NCBI RefSeq assembly: GCF_014356525.2
Contig: NC_052514.1
Location: 1,903,831-1,967,830, forward strand
From: Nilaparvata lugens
Lineage: Eukaryota; Arthropoda; Insecta; Hemiptera; Delphacidae
DNA: 64,000 nt
Direction of reading: 5' to 3'
Part shown: piece after piece, positions 32,595-43,920 of the stretch
Numbering within the stretch: the stretch's first letter is position 1
Layout: each line of letters opens with the position of its first letter
Position numbers and translations under genes: made by a program
The notes under the pieces: generated by a model
The model's input: only the letters and a program-made list of their open reading frames with translations
Database searches by the model: none
Told to the model about the DNA's origin: nothing

Positions 32595-33198
32595 TGTTCT
32601 GAACAAAGCTCAGGCTAGAGCTACCAGTGGACTGTAATTTACTATTCAATTTATCAAATAGAAACGAGGAGCAAAATTTAATCTTCAATTTGAGCCAGGT
32701 TATTGGTACAGTTAAACTCTGCATTAATGAACAATAAAAAGAGCAAAAACTCACCAGATTTAATCCAATTTTGTCTACTTGCCCTTCGAAGCCTTTATTA
32801 GGTGTTTTGGTCAGATTCAGGGGTGGAAAGAAATCTGGGAAAAAGATAGGTTTTCGCTTCCAGGCTGGTTTTCCGTGTTCAACTTGCAGGCTCCGTATAC
32901 TGTACTATATTCCGAACGAAGCTCAAACTGGATTCTTTATAAATTCAAAACTGATGCAAATTAATTCAATTTAACACTATTTACGATGTTATATTTATAA
33001 TCCACACACACGACACTTAAACAATCAATTACTAGAAATTTCCGATGGAAATTACATTACAAATACAAACTCGGTCTTCACAACAAGACAAGACAAAACG
33101 AACAAGAACGACTGAACAAGAACAAGATGACTGGCTAGAAAAGATGGCAAGGCAAACAGCTGGACGAATCGACACTAGCGCACAAGCCTGCTACGGGC
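32595..33198 (-). repeat. 5' LTR of the BEL/Pao element, outer end deleted
   Basis: Matches 26064-26668 with four differences, one of them a single-base indel in an A run. The match stops at CTACGGGC (33198), about 53 bp before the expected terminus, and joins Helitron H5 sequence (ACTGAACATACCTACC). In the LTR orientation this removes the start of U3. Confidence 0.88.
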
Positions 33199-33329
33199 TG
33201 ACTGAACATACCTACCAAATTTGAACGTTTTTGGTCCGGTAGATTTTTAGTTCTGCGGGTGAGGGAGTGAGTGAGTGAGTCAGTCAGTCAGTGCCAATTT
33301 GCTTTTATATATATAGATAGATAGATACT

Positions 33330-33764
33330 ATTTATAGTATAGTAATCATAGCTGAGCTCTCTAATCTCGGGATTTCCTGTTCATGAAAAATATTTTTCCG
33401 AAAATGACAACGAAAGCAAAGCGAAAATATCAAGGAATATATTCCTCCATCTTGTGAAAAATGAAATAACTTCATCGTTGAGAGAAACAATTCGAGAATC
33501 TTTTCTTTAGAAAAGGTCGATTTGAGAATAATATTGTTTCTTTGATCCCATTGTTAAAACAAGCCTACAAACTTCATTTCATTCATTCATTCATTTATTC
33601 ATAGACAATAGATACAATTCAGGTAAAAACAACAGGTATTCGCCCAAAACTGCTTTAAACCTTAATTTGGAATACACAGTCCAGAGGTTATGTAAATGAT
33701 AACTTAATTCACACACTATTTTGAGTCCAAAAAATGTATGTACTAAAACTATCGTCATAACCAC
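33330..33764. other. No gene recognised
   Basis: AT-rich sequence after the H5 end, with a short (ATTC)n stretch near 33580-33600. No conserved motif seen. Confidence 0.5.
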
Positions 33765-33946
33765 CTTTAATACAAGACCCTGGCCTAAGATGTTGCAACG
33801 TCGCTGTGTAGAACTAAAATGATAACTTACATGATTGATGAAAAAGATCAGCTGGTGTTTTTCCATATCTTCTTCACCAATCATGTATTAGTATTAGATT
33901 CTAGGCCTACACTGCGACGTTGCAATATCGTAGGCCAAGGCCTTGT
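33765..33946. mobile_element. Foldback element
   Basis: AATACAAGACCCTGGCCTA (33769) through GTTGCAACGTCGC is the reverse complement, with few mismatches, of GCGACGTTGCAATATCGTAG...CCTTGTATT ending at 33946. The arms are about 70 bp with a spacer near 33838-33875. Minus-strand frames across it are incidental. Confidence 0.75.
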
Positions 33947-35425
33947 ATTAGAGGTGGCTATGCTATCATCCATAGATGATTTATAGATACAGTAGATAGA
34001 GTGGTTATTCTAGGTCATTACCAACATTAGGTACTAATCTACGTCACATTTTGCCCCTAAACATAACTTCATAACCCTTACAACTCAAACCATCTCTCCC
34101 AGTGCTACACCTGTAAATTATTCCTCCCCAAGACCCATTTACCTAACGGGGAAAATTCAATTTCGCGTTTTGGCAACCCTTCTCCCAATACATCCCACAC
34201 AAAGATCTCAGGCCATGATAGCGCAGGCATTGAATTGCAATAATGCAGAGAGGACAGTCGCCCTAACTTCGCCAGTACAACTTCCTAGCTCCTAAATGCT
34301 TGTTAAACTTGCATGGAATTTATATGGCGAATTTGGGGTGCTGGGAGTTTGGATTCGAAGTTGGATTCAGTTTTTTCTGTCAGTGTTCTCTATTGAATAG
34401 CATTTAGGTTCCTCATTTGAACAATACTGTTGTGAATTTTAGTAGTTACCAGTGATGAAGGGAACACGGTTCTGGGAATACGGAATTGAGATTGCTTCCA
34501 GGAATGATGGGAATAAGGAAATGGAACAGGAAATACCTATCATTTGGATTTGAGAGATGGATATTAGATATAGGCTATTATAAGGCCTATCTGATATTCT
34601 GGATAGTTATGATAGGATAGAATATTGATTTGGGGGGAATGTATATTGAGCTGTATTTGAACCAATTATTCATATACTGCACCTGAAAATACCTTGATAT
34701 ACCTTACGCTTCATATGGTACTACTAATATACCATACTTCATCCTTCATTATTTATTGATTAATACAATAACTTCATTATCAAGATGATGGGGCGGGAAG
34801 AAATGAGGTAACCTTGTGCTATTCCTCTCTCAATTTAAGATAATATTACACATAGTCCTATTTTAAACTTAATATACTGGAAGAATAATACATATTTTTT
34901 CATAGTCATTCAATTTCATCTGTTTTACATGCATGAAATCAAGCCGGTAAACAGCTGATTGTAGAACAAATGAACATATGATTCTCATTACAGCATACTA
35001 TACTGTAATAAAATCATACAGTTTTCTTTACAATCGAGTATGTTTCCTAGTTCCGAATTTGGAACAGCAAAACTGTTCGTTCCTAGAGCCTCCTTTTAGG
35101 CCTCCAGGTGGAAATTTTGTCAACTACAATCAAGAAATTCCAGATTCCAAACTTGTAAACTAGGTTATGCTTATAGAATGCATGTAGTAATGTCAGCACA
35201 AGCAGGTAATGTTTTCTCTTTCTCAATTATTCTTTTCTAGATTGTTATGAACAAAAAATAGTGTATGTTGCTTGGACGTCAATGTCTTTTACAGTGCTCG
35301 AATGAAATTCTAGTCGAGGCGTTAGCCGACTAGACTAACATCATTCTCGCCTGCAAAACGGCCCTTCCCGTCCCTGTGACTTAAGATACTATAATACGCT
35401 TATAATATACCTTATCAGAGAAACG
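33947..35425. other. No gene; one diverged retroposon 3' end
   Basis: The stretch 34785-34850 on the minus strand carries GAGAGAGGAATAGCACAAGG and a pyrimidine strand, a diverged member of the hairpin-bearing 3'-end family. The rest shows no recognisable gene. Confidence 0.45.
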
Positions 35426-35429
35426 TTGT

Positions 35430-35510
35430 ACTTATACTTAGGCGGTGATCGGCAACGCTGTTATACTATCTTTTTCCACCGACATTATAACGTGGACCTC
35501 ACTGTAGTTG
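35430..35510 (-). repeat. M1 end fragment
   Basis: GATCGGCAACGCTGTTATAC, TTTTTCCACCGACATTATAA and CGTGGACCTCACTGTA match the last 80 bp of M1 at 21767. The other end is absent. Confidence 0.65.
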
Positions 35511-35833
35511 ACTCTGAGACAAGAGTAGTTAGCAAGATCATCAACTCGGAAAGAAGACTGTCATCAAACTGTCATCCTGATGATGCTCTGTATCAAACGA
35601 AAACAATCACCTCGTCTCCTTACTCTTCTCTTCCTCTCTCTCACCCTCTCTCTCACCTTATCTCCTTCCACTCCTCGCTTTCTCCTTCTCCTTTCATCCT
35701 GCCGGACACCACTAATGAGCTTTAATGCGTCTGTAGAAGATAAAAAAAACGGAATCTTGAAAAATATCTTCACTGCCCACACACACACACACTGTCTGTC
35801 AACCAGTTTCAGTGAGAAAATGGAAATTGGAGA

Positions 35834-35962
35834 GGAAGAAGAAGAAGAAGAAGAAGAAGAAGAAGAAGAAGAAGAAGAAGAAGAAGAAGAAGAAGAAGGA
35901 GTAGAGAAAGAAGAAGAAGCAAAAGAAGGAGGAGGAGGAGAAGAAGAAGAAGAAGAAGAAGC
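35834..35962. repeat. GAA purine tract
   Basis: Almost pure GAA with two short breaks. Flanking CT-rich sequence at 35620-35700 extends the strand asymmetry. Poly-Glu and poly-Ser frames are artefacts. Confidence 0.95.
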
Positions 35963-36388
35963 TGGTGTAGTGTGTACCTGATATGTAAACAAGTTGTTCG
36001 GCATTTATGTACAGCTAAATAAAAAACCCACTGAAAACAAGGGGACCTACTTAGTGGTGTAGTATCATCAGTGGATAGGGAGATAGAATTTATGGCCGGT
36101 TGAAATAGAAAACAGAATTAATGAGATGGAAGATGCCAATCAAACCTAGAATAGTAGATAAATAGAAGATAGTTTGAGTGGATGTAATGGAGCATGAGAT
36201 GTGAATAACTGAAACAACTTTTTATGGATTGTGTTGATATCATTCAGGTGTCAAATGTTGTTCGGGATTAGTTGAGAAGTAGGCTTTTGATTTGGATAAT
36301 TATTTTATTTGTTTTTGAAATTTTAGTTCTTCTTTTCCAACATTCATGAACTATTCTCTCAATATTCTTTCTTTTGAGATATTCTTTA

Positions 36389-37093
36389 TCTATATATATA
36401 AAAGCGAAATGGCACTCACTCACTGACTGACTGACTGACTGACTGACTCACTCACTCACCACTCACTCACGCTCTCTAACTAAAAATCTACCGGACCAAA
36501 AACGTTCAAATTTGGTAGGTATGTTCAGTTGGCTCTTTAGAGGCGCACTAGAGAACATCTTTAGGCAATATTTTACTCTAAGGGTGTTTTTAAGGGTTTA
36601 AAGCTCGTCTTTTAGCATGTATATTCTTCTTCTCCTAATCTCTTAATTATAATTGAAATCCATATCATAATTATGTTTACTATAGAACTATAATCTAGAT
36701 AGAGTACCTCTTCGAAACAGTTGTTAACTGTTACTAAATTAATATTTTGGTCAGGTTGGCATTAAGTTGAGTTGACTTTGTTAGGTTGGCACCAGGTTGA
36801 AGATTTGAATGCATTTATCGCGGAAGAATGGATTGGGCACTGTGCTACTTCAATCCTGGGAATATTATATTACTAGCCGTCAGGCGCGCTTCGCTCGCCA
36901 TATCCGTTTAGCCAGACGTTTAGTCTGGACCCCCGACTGGATTGTTCTAACATATGATAAAAATGCTCAAATGAAAAATGCAGGCGAGCGAAGCGAGCCT
37001 GCTGATCTCATTCTTGGACGATCCAGTCGGGGGCCAGGGGGCGGAGCCCCCTGGCTAGACGGATATGGCGAGCGAAGCGAGCCTGACGGCTAG
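36389..37093 (+). mobile_element. Helitron-like element H6, complete
   Basis: TCTATATATATAAAAGCG start after A; CTGACGGCTAG end before T. CACT/GACT tandem repeats lie near the 5' end. The 3' inverted repeat runs from ACTAGCCGTCAGG (36872) to CCTGACGGCTAGT (37094), with the 9-bp hairpin at 37034-37054. It is very similar to H2, H4 and H8. Confidence 0.8.
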
Positions 37094-37133
37094 TTCTCTT
37101 ATAATTATCAAAGACTCAAAAGATGCATAGACT

Positions 37134-37610
37134 CACATGCAGCGCTAGTGTCGTACTTGGAATTGAAATGGGCCATTGAGGGGGCAACCTATAAGATTAT
37201 TACATACTAATGCCTTTGTAATCTATAATATTACACATATATAGATATAATATCACGTGCTAAAATACCCCAATGGCGGCCTTCAATTTCAAGTAAGAGC
37301 TATCATTGGGAAGGCATAGGCATTGTGGGTCTATATCTATTTAAATTCTTTGATAATTATCATAGAACGGAAATCCCAATAAAATGCTGTAAATCACCCA
37401 GAAGACTTCTGCTACTGCAAATATTGACAACAGGGTAAACAGATAGATGGAAATTAGATGAGTGCTACTGTACAAAAATTATTTAATATTTACTCAATAT
37501 TTATTCTTTAATCCTCATTGATTCATACAAGTACATCATAGAAAATGATAGGGAGAGAAAAAATGAGGTAACCTTGTGCTATTCCTCTCCCAAATTTAGA
37601 TACGGTTACA
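37134..37610. repeat. Mosaic of repeat fragments
   Basis: 37303-37350 matches the start of the window. 37376-37447 is a SINE3 3' body (AAATGCTGTAAATCACCCAG). 37553-37602 on the minus strand is a retroposon hairpin (GGGAGAGGAATAGC, then TTTTTTCTCTCCC). The fragments abut with little unique sequence between them. Confidence 0.6.
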
Positions 37611-37726
37611 CATAGTCCGAGATAGGTTAAGTCTTGTAGTTGTTCACTTCACAATATTTTCAGTTTATAATTAATTTCACAAAGTAGATTTTTCAATGAT
37701 ATAACATTGGAATGGTCTTATCGGAA

Positions 37727-38618
37727 TCTATATAATATATAAAAGCGAAATGGCACTGACTCACTCACTCACTCGCAGAACTAATAATCTACCGGACCAA
37801 AAACGTTCAAATTTGGTAGGTATGCTCAGTTGGTCCTTTAGAGGCGTACTAAGAACGGATTTGGCAAAATTTCCAAAGATACGCCCGAAATATGCGTTTT
37901 TCCAGCGTTTTCTCAGCTTTATCGAGATCAAATGAATAGAAAATGTTCAAATTTAGTACAGAAGCTCAGCTGGGGTGTAATAATGTTGTGTTAGAAGGAA
38001 TTTGCAATAACGTCAAAGATACGCCCAAAATTAGCGTTTTTCCAGCGTTTTTTTTGCTTTTTCTCAGATTTATCGAGACACATGAAACAGAAATTGTTCA
38101 AATTTAGTACAGAAGCTAAGCTAGGGTGTAATAATGTTGTGTTGGGATGTTAGGAGGAATTTGAAATAACGTCAAAGACACGCCCGAAATCTGCGTTTTT
38201 TGCACTTTCTCAGCTTTATCGAGAACAAATAATGAACAGAAAATGTTCGAATTTACTACAGAAGCTCAGCTGGGGTGTAATATGTTTGTGTTAGAAGGAA
38301 TTTGAAATAACGCCAAAGATTCGACCAAAATTAGCGTTTTCTTTGCGTTTTCTCAGTTCTTTCATCAAGTAATAAACAGAAAATGTTCACATTATGCAGG
38401 CGAACGAAGCGAGCCCGCTGATCTCATTTGCGGACGATCCAGTCGGGGTTTCAGGAGCCCCCTGGCTAGACGAATATGCCATCAAGTAATAGACAGAAAA
38501 TGTTCACATTATGCAGGCGAACGAAGCGAGCCCGCTGATCTCATTTGTGGACGATCCAGTCGGGGGTCCAGCCTCCTTGCTGGACGGATTTGGCGAGCGA
38601 AGCGAGCCTGACCGCTAG
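37727..38618 (+). mobile_element. Helitron-like element H7 with internal tandem repeats
   Basis: TCTATATAATATATAAAAGC start after A; CTGACCGCTAG end before T. The interior has about 150-bp repeats (TTTAGTACAGAAGCTCAGCT at 37952, related at about 38103 and 38252). A second 118-bp duplication carries GCAGGCGAACGAAGCGAGCC (about 38396 and 38514). It is longer than H2, H6 and H8 and serves as the uninterrupted reference for H5. Confidence 0.78.
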
Positions 38619-38866
38619 TCTTTAATGAAACTACTGATAATCCTTTTTGTGTGTTATTCAAATGCCATATCTTTTAGACAGCATCTTCTTCTTTCAACAT
38701 AGCATAACGTTGTAACTGAACTCGTCTCCTACATAAATCATCTCACAACTGAGCATGGATAGCATAAACATAGCATAAATCATCTCCAAGCGCCAACCTG
38801 CTACCACATACCACATTATTATTATTATTCATCCTGGACATCCTGCTTTTCAACAGTGACCGCAAA

Positions 38867-38930
38867 CTCTTCTTCTTCTTCTTCTTCTTCTTCTTCTTGT
38901 TCTTGTTCTTCTTCTTCTTCTTCTTCATCT
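38867..38930. repeat. TTC tract
   Basis: CTT repeats with GTT and CAT interruptions; minus-strand poly-Lys frames are artefacts. Confidence 0.9.
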
Positions 38931-39168
38931 ATTTCTTTTTTTTTTTTTGTTGCAACCAGATTCATGGCACAGAAGACAGATAGAATGTCACCGCATATTT
39001 ATTTCTGGGTGGTCAGTTAGTTGTTTATCAACATCAAAAACAAGTAACGACCGTGTTTTTGACTCTTTTTTCTCTCTTTTTAAATTCTTGTTCTTCATCC
39101 AGATCATTTTGGACTGAATACAACGAGAGAGACATGAGATACATGAAGAAACACGGAGGAGAAATGAG

Positions 39169-39635
39169 AATAGAATAGAATAGAATAGAATAGAATAGAA
39201 TAGAATAGAATAGAATAGAATAGAATAGAATAGAATAGAATAGAATAGAATAGAATAGAATGAATAGAATAGAATAGAATAGAATAGAATAGATAGAATA
39301 GAATAGATATAGAATAGAATAGAATAGAATAGAATAGAATAGATAGAATAGAATGAATAGAATAGAATAGAATAGAATAGAATAGAATAGAATAGAATAG
39401 AATAGAATAGAATAGAATAGAATAGAATAGAATAGAATAGAATAGATAGAATAGAATAGAATAGAATAGAATAGAATAGAATAGAAGAATAGAATAGAAT
39501 AGAATAGAATAGAATAGAATAGAATAGAATAGAATAGAATAGAATAGAATAATAGAATAGAATAGAATAGAATAGAATAGAATAGAATAGAATAATAGAA
39601 TCAATAGAATAGAATAGAATAGAATAGAATAGAAT
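39169..39635. repeat. (ATTCT)n pentanucleotide array
   Basis: About 93 AGAAT units with scattered 1-bp losses or gains (GATAG, GAAGA). It directly abuts a retrotransposon 3' end at 39636 whose other copies carry short (ATTCT)n tails, so it is best read as an expanded tail. The long Tyr/Ser/Ile/Leu/Phe minus-strand frame is an artefact. Confidence 0.97.
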
Positions 39636-39760
39636 GACTGCCTTTATTTTATACCTGGGAGGGCGAAGTTAGGGCGCAGTCGGCCCTCTCTTACACTTAA
39701 CCCTCCAATACAATACTAAATTGTAATTTAACAAGCAATACTCAGTAAACTAAATAAAAA
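39636..39760 (-). mobile_element. Retrotransposon 3' end carrying the (ATTCT)n tail
   Basis: On the minus strand it reads CTAACTTCGCCCTCCCAGG, then ATAAAATAAAGGCAGTC and (ATTCT)n. Matching ends are at 6362 (TATAAAATGAAGGCAGTC) and 58110 (CTAACTTCGCC...ATAAATAAAAAAGTC), both followed by ATTCT units. The upstream body is not recognisable. Confidence 0.7.
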
Positions 39761-39799
39761 CAAAACTATATTTTAAATGAAAAAGTAAAAAAAAATAAA

Positions 39800-41224
39800 T
39801 AATTATAATGATAATAAGTGGAATAGTTGAATAAACTTAAAAGTAGATCATTCTTAAAATGTAAAATAACAAAGATCTGATGGGAAATAAATACAACATT
39901 TTTGATGGAATATATGGATAGGATCGACGGATATGGATAGGATGGACGGATAGGATCGAAGAAGTAAAAAAAAACAATATGGCTACAAACCTTACAAGCG
40001 AAATGCGAAAATAAGGAAATTGATAAATACTTCTAGCATGAAATAAATTAATTTTGAGAGAGAAAAAGAGTATTTTTTATATCTGTCTTTAGAGTTTACT
40101 TTTAAAGTTGAACTTGATTCTCTTGAAATTACTCTTAAGAAATTAATTTTGAGACTGAAGAAGAGGATAGAGTGAGACTTTTGAATGAGGATAGAGTGAT
40201 AGAGGAATGAGGATGTTGAGGAGCATTGAGAAAGATAGAATAAAACGAGGAAGATAAAAGATGAAAGAATACGACTGAATACGTTGGAAGAAGAGTGAGA
40301 CGAAAGATTTTCATATTGGTAGAGGAAGGTAGAGAAAGATAGGAGAAAATAGAGGAGGGTAGAAGGACGAAGACGTTGATGGGGAAACACAGAAGAAGGA
40401 GAAAAAGAAGAAGAAGAAGAGGAAGAAGAAGAAGAAGAAAAATAAGGATAAGAAGAAGAAGAAGAAAAAAAGAAGAAATATATAAATGAGATCAGATCAA
40501 GATTGAAACAATATGAAGATAAATTTAAAAAAATTGTAAGTAAAAAAGAAGGGAGAGAACATATAATATGAGGAAGCAGTAGGATGAAGCACAGAGGAGA
40601 ATATATGGGAGAAGATAGAGAAAGAAAGAATGTGATGGAATAGGACAGAAGGAGAGAAAGATGAGAAATATTTTTAAATAGAGAAGAAAAGAAGAAGATA
40701 GTAATAAGATGAAGATAGATTAGAACTGGTCTACTGGAGAAGCTTTTAGTAATCTTCCAGCAATTTATTCATGGCACTGAAATCGGCCATAGTCATTTTT
40801 GGTCAACATATTATCTCACATATCGTTTACAACATGATAAACAAGAGTTGTCTAGTTGATGAATCTGGAATCTTACAGCTTTTTATACTAGAGACAAGAG
40901 TAAGAAGATCTTTGGTACCTCGATCTTTGTTTACTAGTTTGATAGGTGACTTCAGTAGAAATTCTATAGTCAAATGAACATGATTAAGTCATTAACTCAA
41001 ATAATAAAAACTTACAAATAAAAATAACTCACACAAAAAATTGGTGAGAATAATTTCTAGTTAACACCACAATTCCAGGCAGTTCTGTTATACTACTTTT
41101 AACTCGAATTTTAACACAACTTATCCCTTCATATCAATATTCTCAACCTTTCTTTCTTGTTATAGTTTTGTATTTTCCCCATGTTTACTTATTTATGAAT
41201 AATTGTATTTGTTCCCATTATTTT
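39800..41224. other. No gene; purine-rich stretch with a GAA tract
   Basis: 40140-40740 is GA-rich on the plus strand, with GAA runs at 40388-40490. The 132-codon minus-strand frame at 39992-40390 follows this bias. No domain is recognised. Confidence 0.5.
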
Positions 41225-41420
41225 TTAGAATATAATAAAATAAAGAACTGGCTTATACACGTAAGGGATAGGAATTTCACGAATGACGCATCATCACGTC
41301 TCAACTACTCAACTGATTGAATTGGAATTTTGCATATAGATAATTTATCGAGGATTATTATAGGCCCATTTTACATCCTCCAAGATTCCAGTAATTCAAG
41401 TTTCCAATTTTTTTAAGTTT
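41225..41420 (+). repeat. Dispersed repeat R3, copy 2
   Basis: ATAAAGAACTGGCTTATACA, then GACGCATCATCACGTCTCAA and GGAATTTTGCATATAGATAA, homologous to 44520 (plus) and 25320 (minus). No reading frame. Confidence 0.65.
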
Positions 41421-42304
41421 GAACTCTCAACCTGAAACCAATTTTCCTCGAAGTTGAAATGAAGTTTCATCGCTCAGAGTTACCAAGGAGAAATAAAAAA
41501 TATATAAAAATTTATCTTGTATAAATAGTACTATTATATTGGTATATACCATCAAATTGTCTCTCTTCAGTATATTTTCATTTAGAACATTCTCTAGTAT
41601 TCTTTTCATTCTTTTAGTAGTTTCTTTTAGTATATATATTTTTTAATATACAAACTATATTGGTTTGTGTCTGGAGAGACTCACCTTTCTGATAAAGCAG
41701 AGGGTGAAGGGATGAAACCAGAAAACAATGTAGCAAATCTATATGTAAAATATGTGTCAACCTCCTTGTGATTGATGTGGTTAGGGTGGCCAGCCTGTGT
41801 CTCTCACCAGAAAGGGATGAGAAAGAAAAAACAAACGAATCCAATTTATTACAGATTGTCTGCTGAAGAGAGGGATGTTTTTCGTTTGAGACAAAGATGA
41901 ACAGAAAGATAGAGTGAGAGAGTATGATTATGGGAGAGAGAGAGGAACAAAGAGAGGAAGACAGAGAGGAAGTGAGAGTGAAGGAGCAAAACTAAAAAAG
42001 TTGAAGAGGAAAAACCTCAAAGCTAGAAACAATGTCGATGTGTGGTATGTGACAGAAGGGAGCAAGTTCTTCTTCTTCTTCTTTTTTTCTACTTTTTCGT
42101 TTTCTTCTTCTCTTCATTCTTGTTCTTTTATCTTTTCTCCCCTGTTTTCTACCTGCACCCCATGTTCCATTGAACATCAAAACTGTAAATAGTATAACAT
42201 CAACACAACCCCTAGTTTTTTTTTATTAGTTGAATTCCAAATGATGAAAGGTGTGCCCCAACATAAAACATGTTTTTTATTTGCAACAGATTTCTAATAA
42301 AACT

Positions 42305-42375
42305 TTCGACAGTCGGTGATATAAAAATAAGAGAGAGAGAGAGAGAGAGTGATTGAGAGAGAGAGTGAGATGGAG
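42305..42375. repeat. (GA)n microsatellite
   Basis: GAGA repeats with T interruptions, followed by a purine-rich 600 bp up to the LINE tail at 42639. Confidence 0.85.
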
Positions 42376-42638
42376 AGAATGATGATAATTTCGGAAAGGG
42401 CAGAACAAGGAAGAAGATGATATGAAGAGATACTGGAGAAGGGCTTCTATGTGGAAAACATAAGAGAATAGGAGAGGGAACTAGGTCAAGAAGGAGAGAG
42501 AATAGGAGGAAGAATAACTAGGTGAAGAGGGGAAGAGAATAGGAGAGAGGACAACTAGATGAAGGATGACAGATAATAGAAAAAAGGACAACTGGAGAAA
42601 GAAGGAGAGAGAATAGGTGAAAAGACAACTAGGTAGAG

Positions 42639-42935
42639 GATTGATTGATTGAGTACTTTATTTACGTAGATTACAATATATACTGGCTTATACACTAGTC
42701 TTATATACAATTGCTTACAATACAGCAAAATTATAGATGAATTTACATAATATAGACTAAGAAAATAATTATTGAACTGTATATGATATGAAAAAGCAAT
42801 TTGTAATATAATAACTATAGATAATTATATTGATATGCATCTACATAAATTGGCGGAGCTTTGGACATATCAATGTCCATTCTTCGGAAAGAATATTGAA
42901 AATATCCTCCCCCACTAACTCTCTAGCAAAAGAGA
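42639..42935 (-). mobile_element. LINE 3'-end copy with (AATC)n tail
   Basis: Minus-strand 3' terminus TACGTAAATAAAGTACTC plus (AATC)n. It includes AATTGGCGGAGCTTTGGACA and CATCAATGTCCATTCTTCGG on the plus strand, shared with 19700. The best preserved copy of this end in the window, with no coding part. Confidence 0.72.
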
Positions 42936-43399
42936 AAGAGAATAGGAGAGAAACTAGGTAATAAAGGGAAAAATATGGAATGATAAGATGTTGAGAAAGA
43001 CAGTCTGTAGACAAGAGAATAGTGAAGATTGGGGAAAGAGTGAGGGGGAAAAGGGAAGAAAATATATGAAGGAGAAATAATGTCAAGAATGAGAAAAAAT
43101 GACCAGGTTCAGAAAAAGATGAAGGCTTACCGTGCGTTATATTACTAGGTCGTAAATCATTTTCGGATTATTATTAGTAGGAATTGGCGAATAAGGTATA
43201 GGGGATTGTAACCATGGATAGATTGCCTTGTTAGCTTACAATGTTAGTAAAATATTGGTTGTTCAGAAGAAAATGTTTGCAGAGAATTATTATAAGAGTA
43301 AGTTTCAGTTTCTTTTCAAGTTTTTAAATTTTCAATTATTAATACATTATTTTTCAGTTATCAGTGCTGATTTAGTGGAGTATTCTTATTCAGTTTAGT

Positions 43400-43620
43400 T
43401 TTCTACTTTTGTAAATTCTAAATTCTTTTTTTATGAATATTTTGGACTCAAAATAAGACAAAAATCATGAATTGTAGACATAACCTATTTTTGGACAATT
43501 TCTATCTAGATTTGGGGAAGGAGCAGTTTTGGGCTTTAAGCCTGTTGTTCCTCCCACAATCATTCATAGTGGAGAATTATATTGTAGTCTATGTATCAAT
43601 GTATAAATAAATAAAGTCCT
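43400..43620 (+). mobile_element. LINE 3'-end copy with hairpin
   Basis: AGACATAACCTATTTTTGGA is followed by a hairpin (GGGGAAGGAGCAG, loop, CTGTTGTTCCTCCC, 43514-43555) and an (AATA)n tail. Same architecture as 49240 and 53320. Confidence 0.65.
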
Positions 43621-43920
43621 TTATAGAGATACGTAGATTCCATAGAATGATAGACCAGTTATCCATGAAAATTGAATAAGTAGAAAAGAACCTATTATTC
43701 AACAAAATTATAATTTATTGTTTGTATCAAATCATACATAATGTATCTATCAATTGTATTTTCAACAATCTAGCTTATAGGAGGCTATTAGTCTCAATAA
43801 TGCTTTAGCCATTTACAATCTTATTTACACTTACTTATTCTCAACTCCCAGACACTTTCAAATATTTCATGTTTACTATAATAAAAGGAAAAATGTCTTA
43901 TAACGGGATGGAATAATTAT

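Larger units (their letters stand above)
26064..33198 (-). mobile_element. BEL/Pao LTR retrotransposon
   Basis: Order on the minus strand: 5' LTR, primer-binding site, leader, gag with zinc knuckles, aspartic protease, reverse transcriptase, RNase H, integrase, polypurine tract, 3' LTR. This order and the RT and integrase motifs identify the BEL/Pao superfamily. The LTRs differ at about four positions over 605 bp, so the insertion is recent. Four frameshifts break gag-protease while pol is intact. The outer end of the 5' LTR is deleted, which removes promoter-side sequence. It inserted into Helitron-like H5. Confidence 0.93.
25534..33317 (-). mobile_element. Helitron-like element H5, split by the BEL/Pao element
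   Basis: The 3' terminus CTAG is at 25534-25537 beside CCGTCAGGCTCGC; the 5' part, from the CTGAACATACCTACC block to the TCTATATATATAAAAGC end, is at 33199-33317. The two halves match the continuous element H7 (37727) once the 7.1-kb insertion is removed, except for a missing stretch at the right junction. A 215-bp retroposed tail also lies within it. Confidence 0.75.

Noticed and set aside
35564..36004. Overlapping poly-Glu and poly-Ser frames on opposite strands
   Set aside because: Both are products of the GAA tract at 35834; no other evidence of a gene.
39104..39604. 166-codon Tyr/Ser/Ile/Leu/Phe frame
   Set aside because: A direct translation of the (ATTCT)n array, which lacks stops in this frame; the array is a retrotransposon tail.
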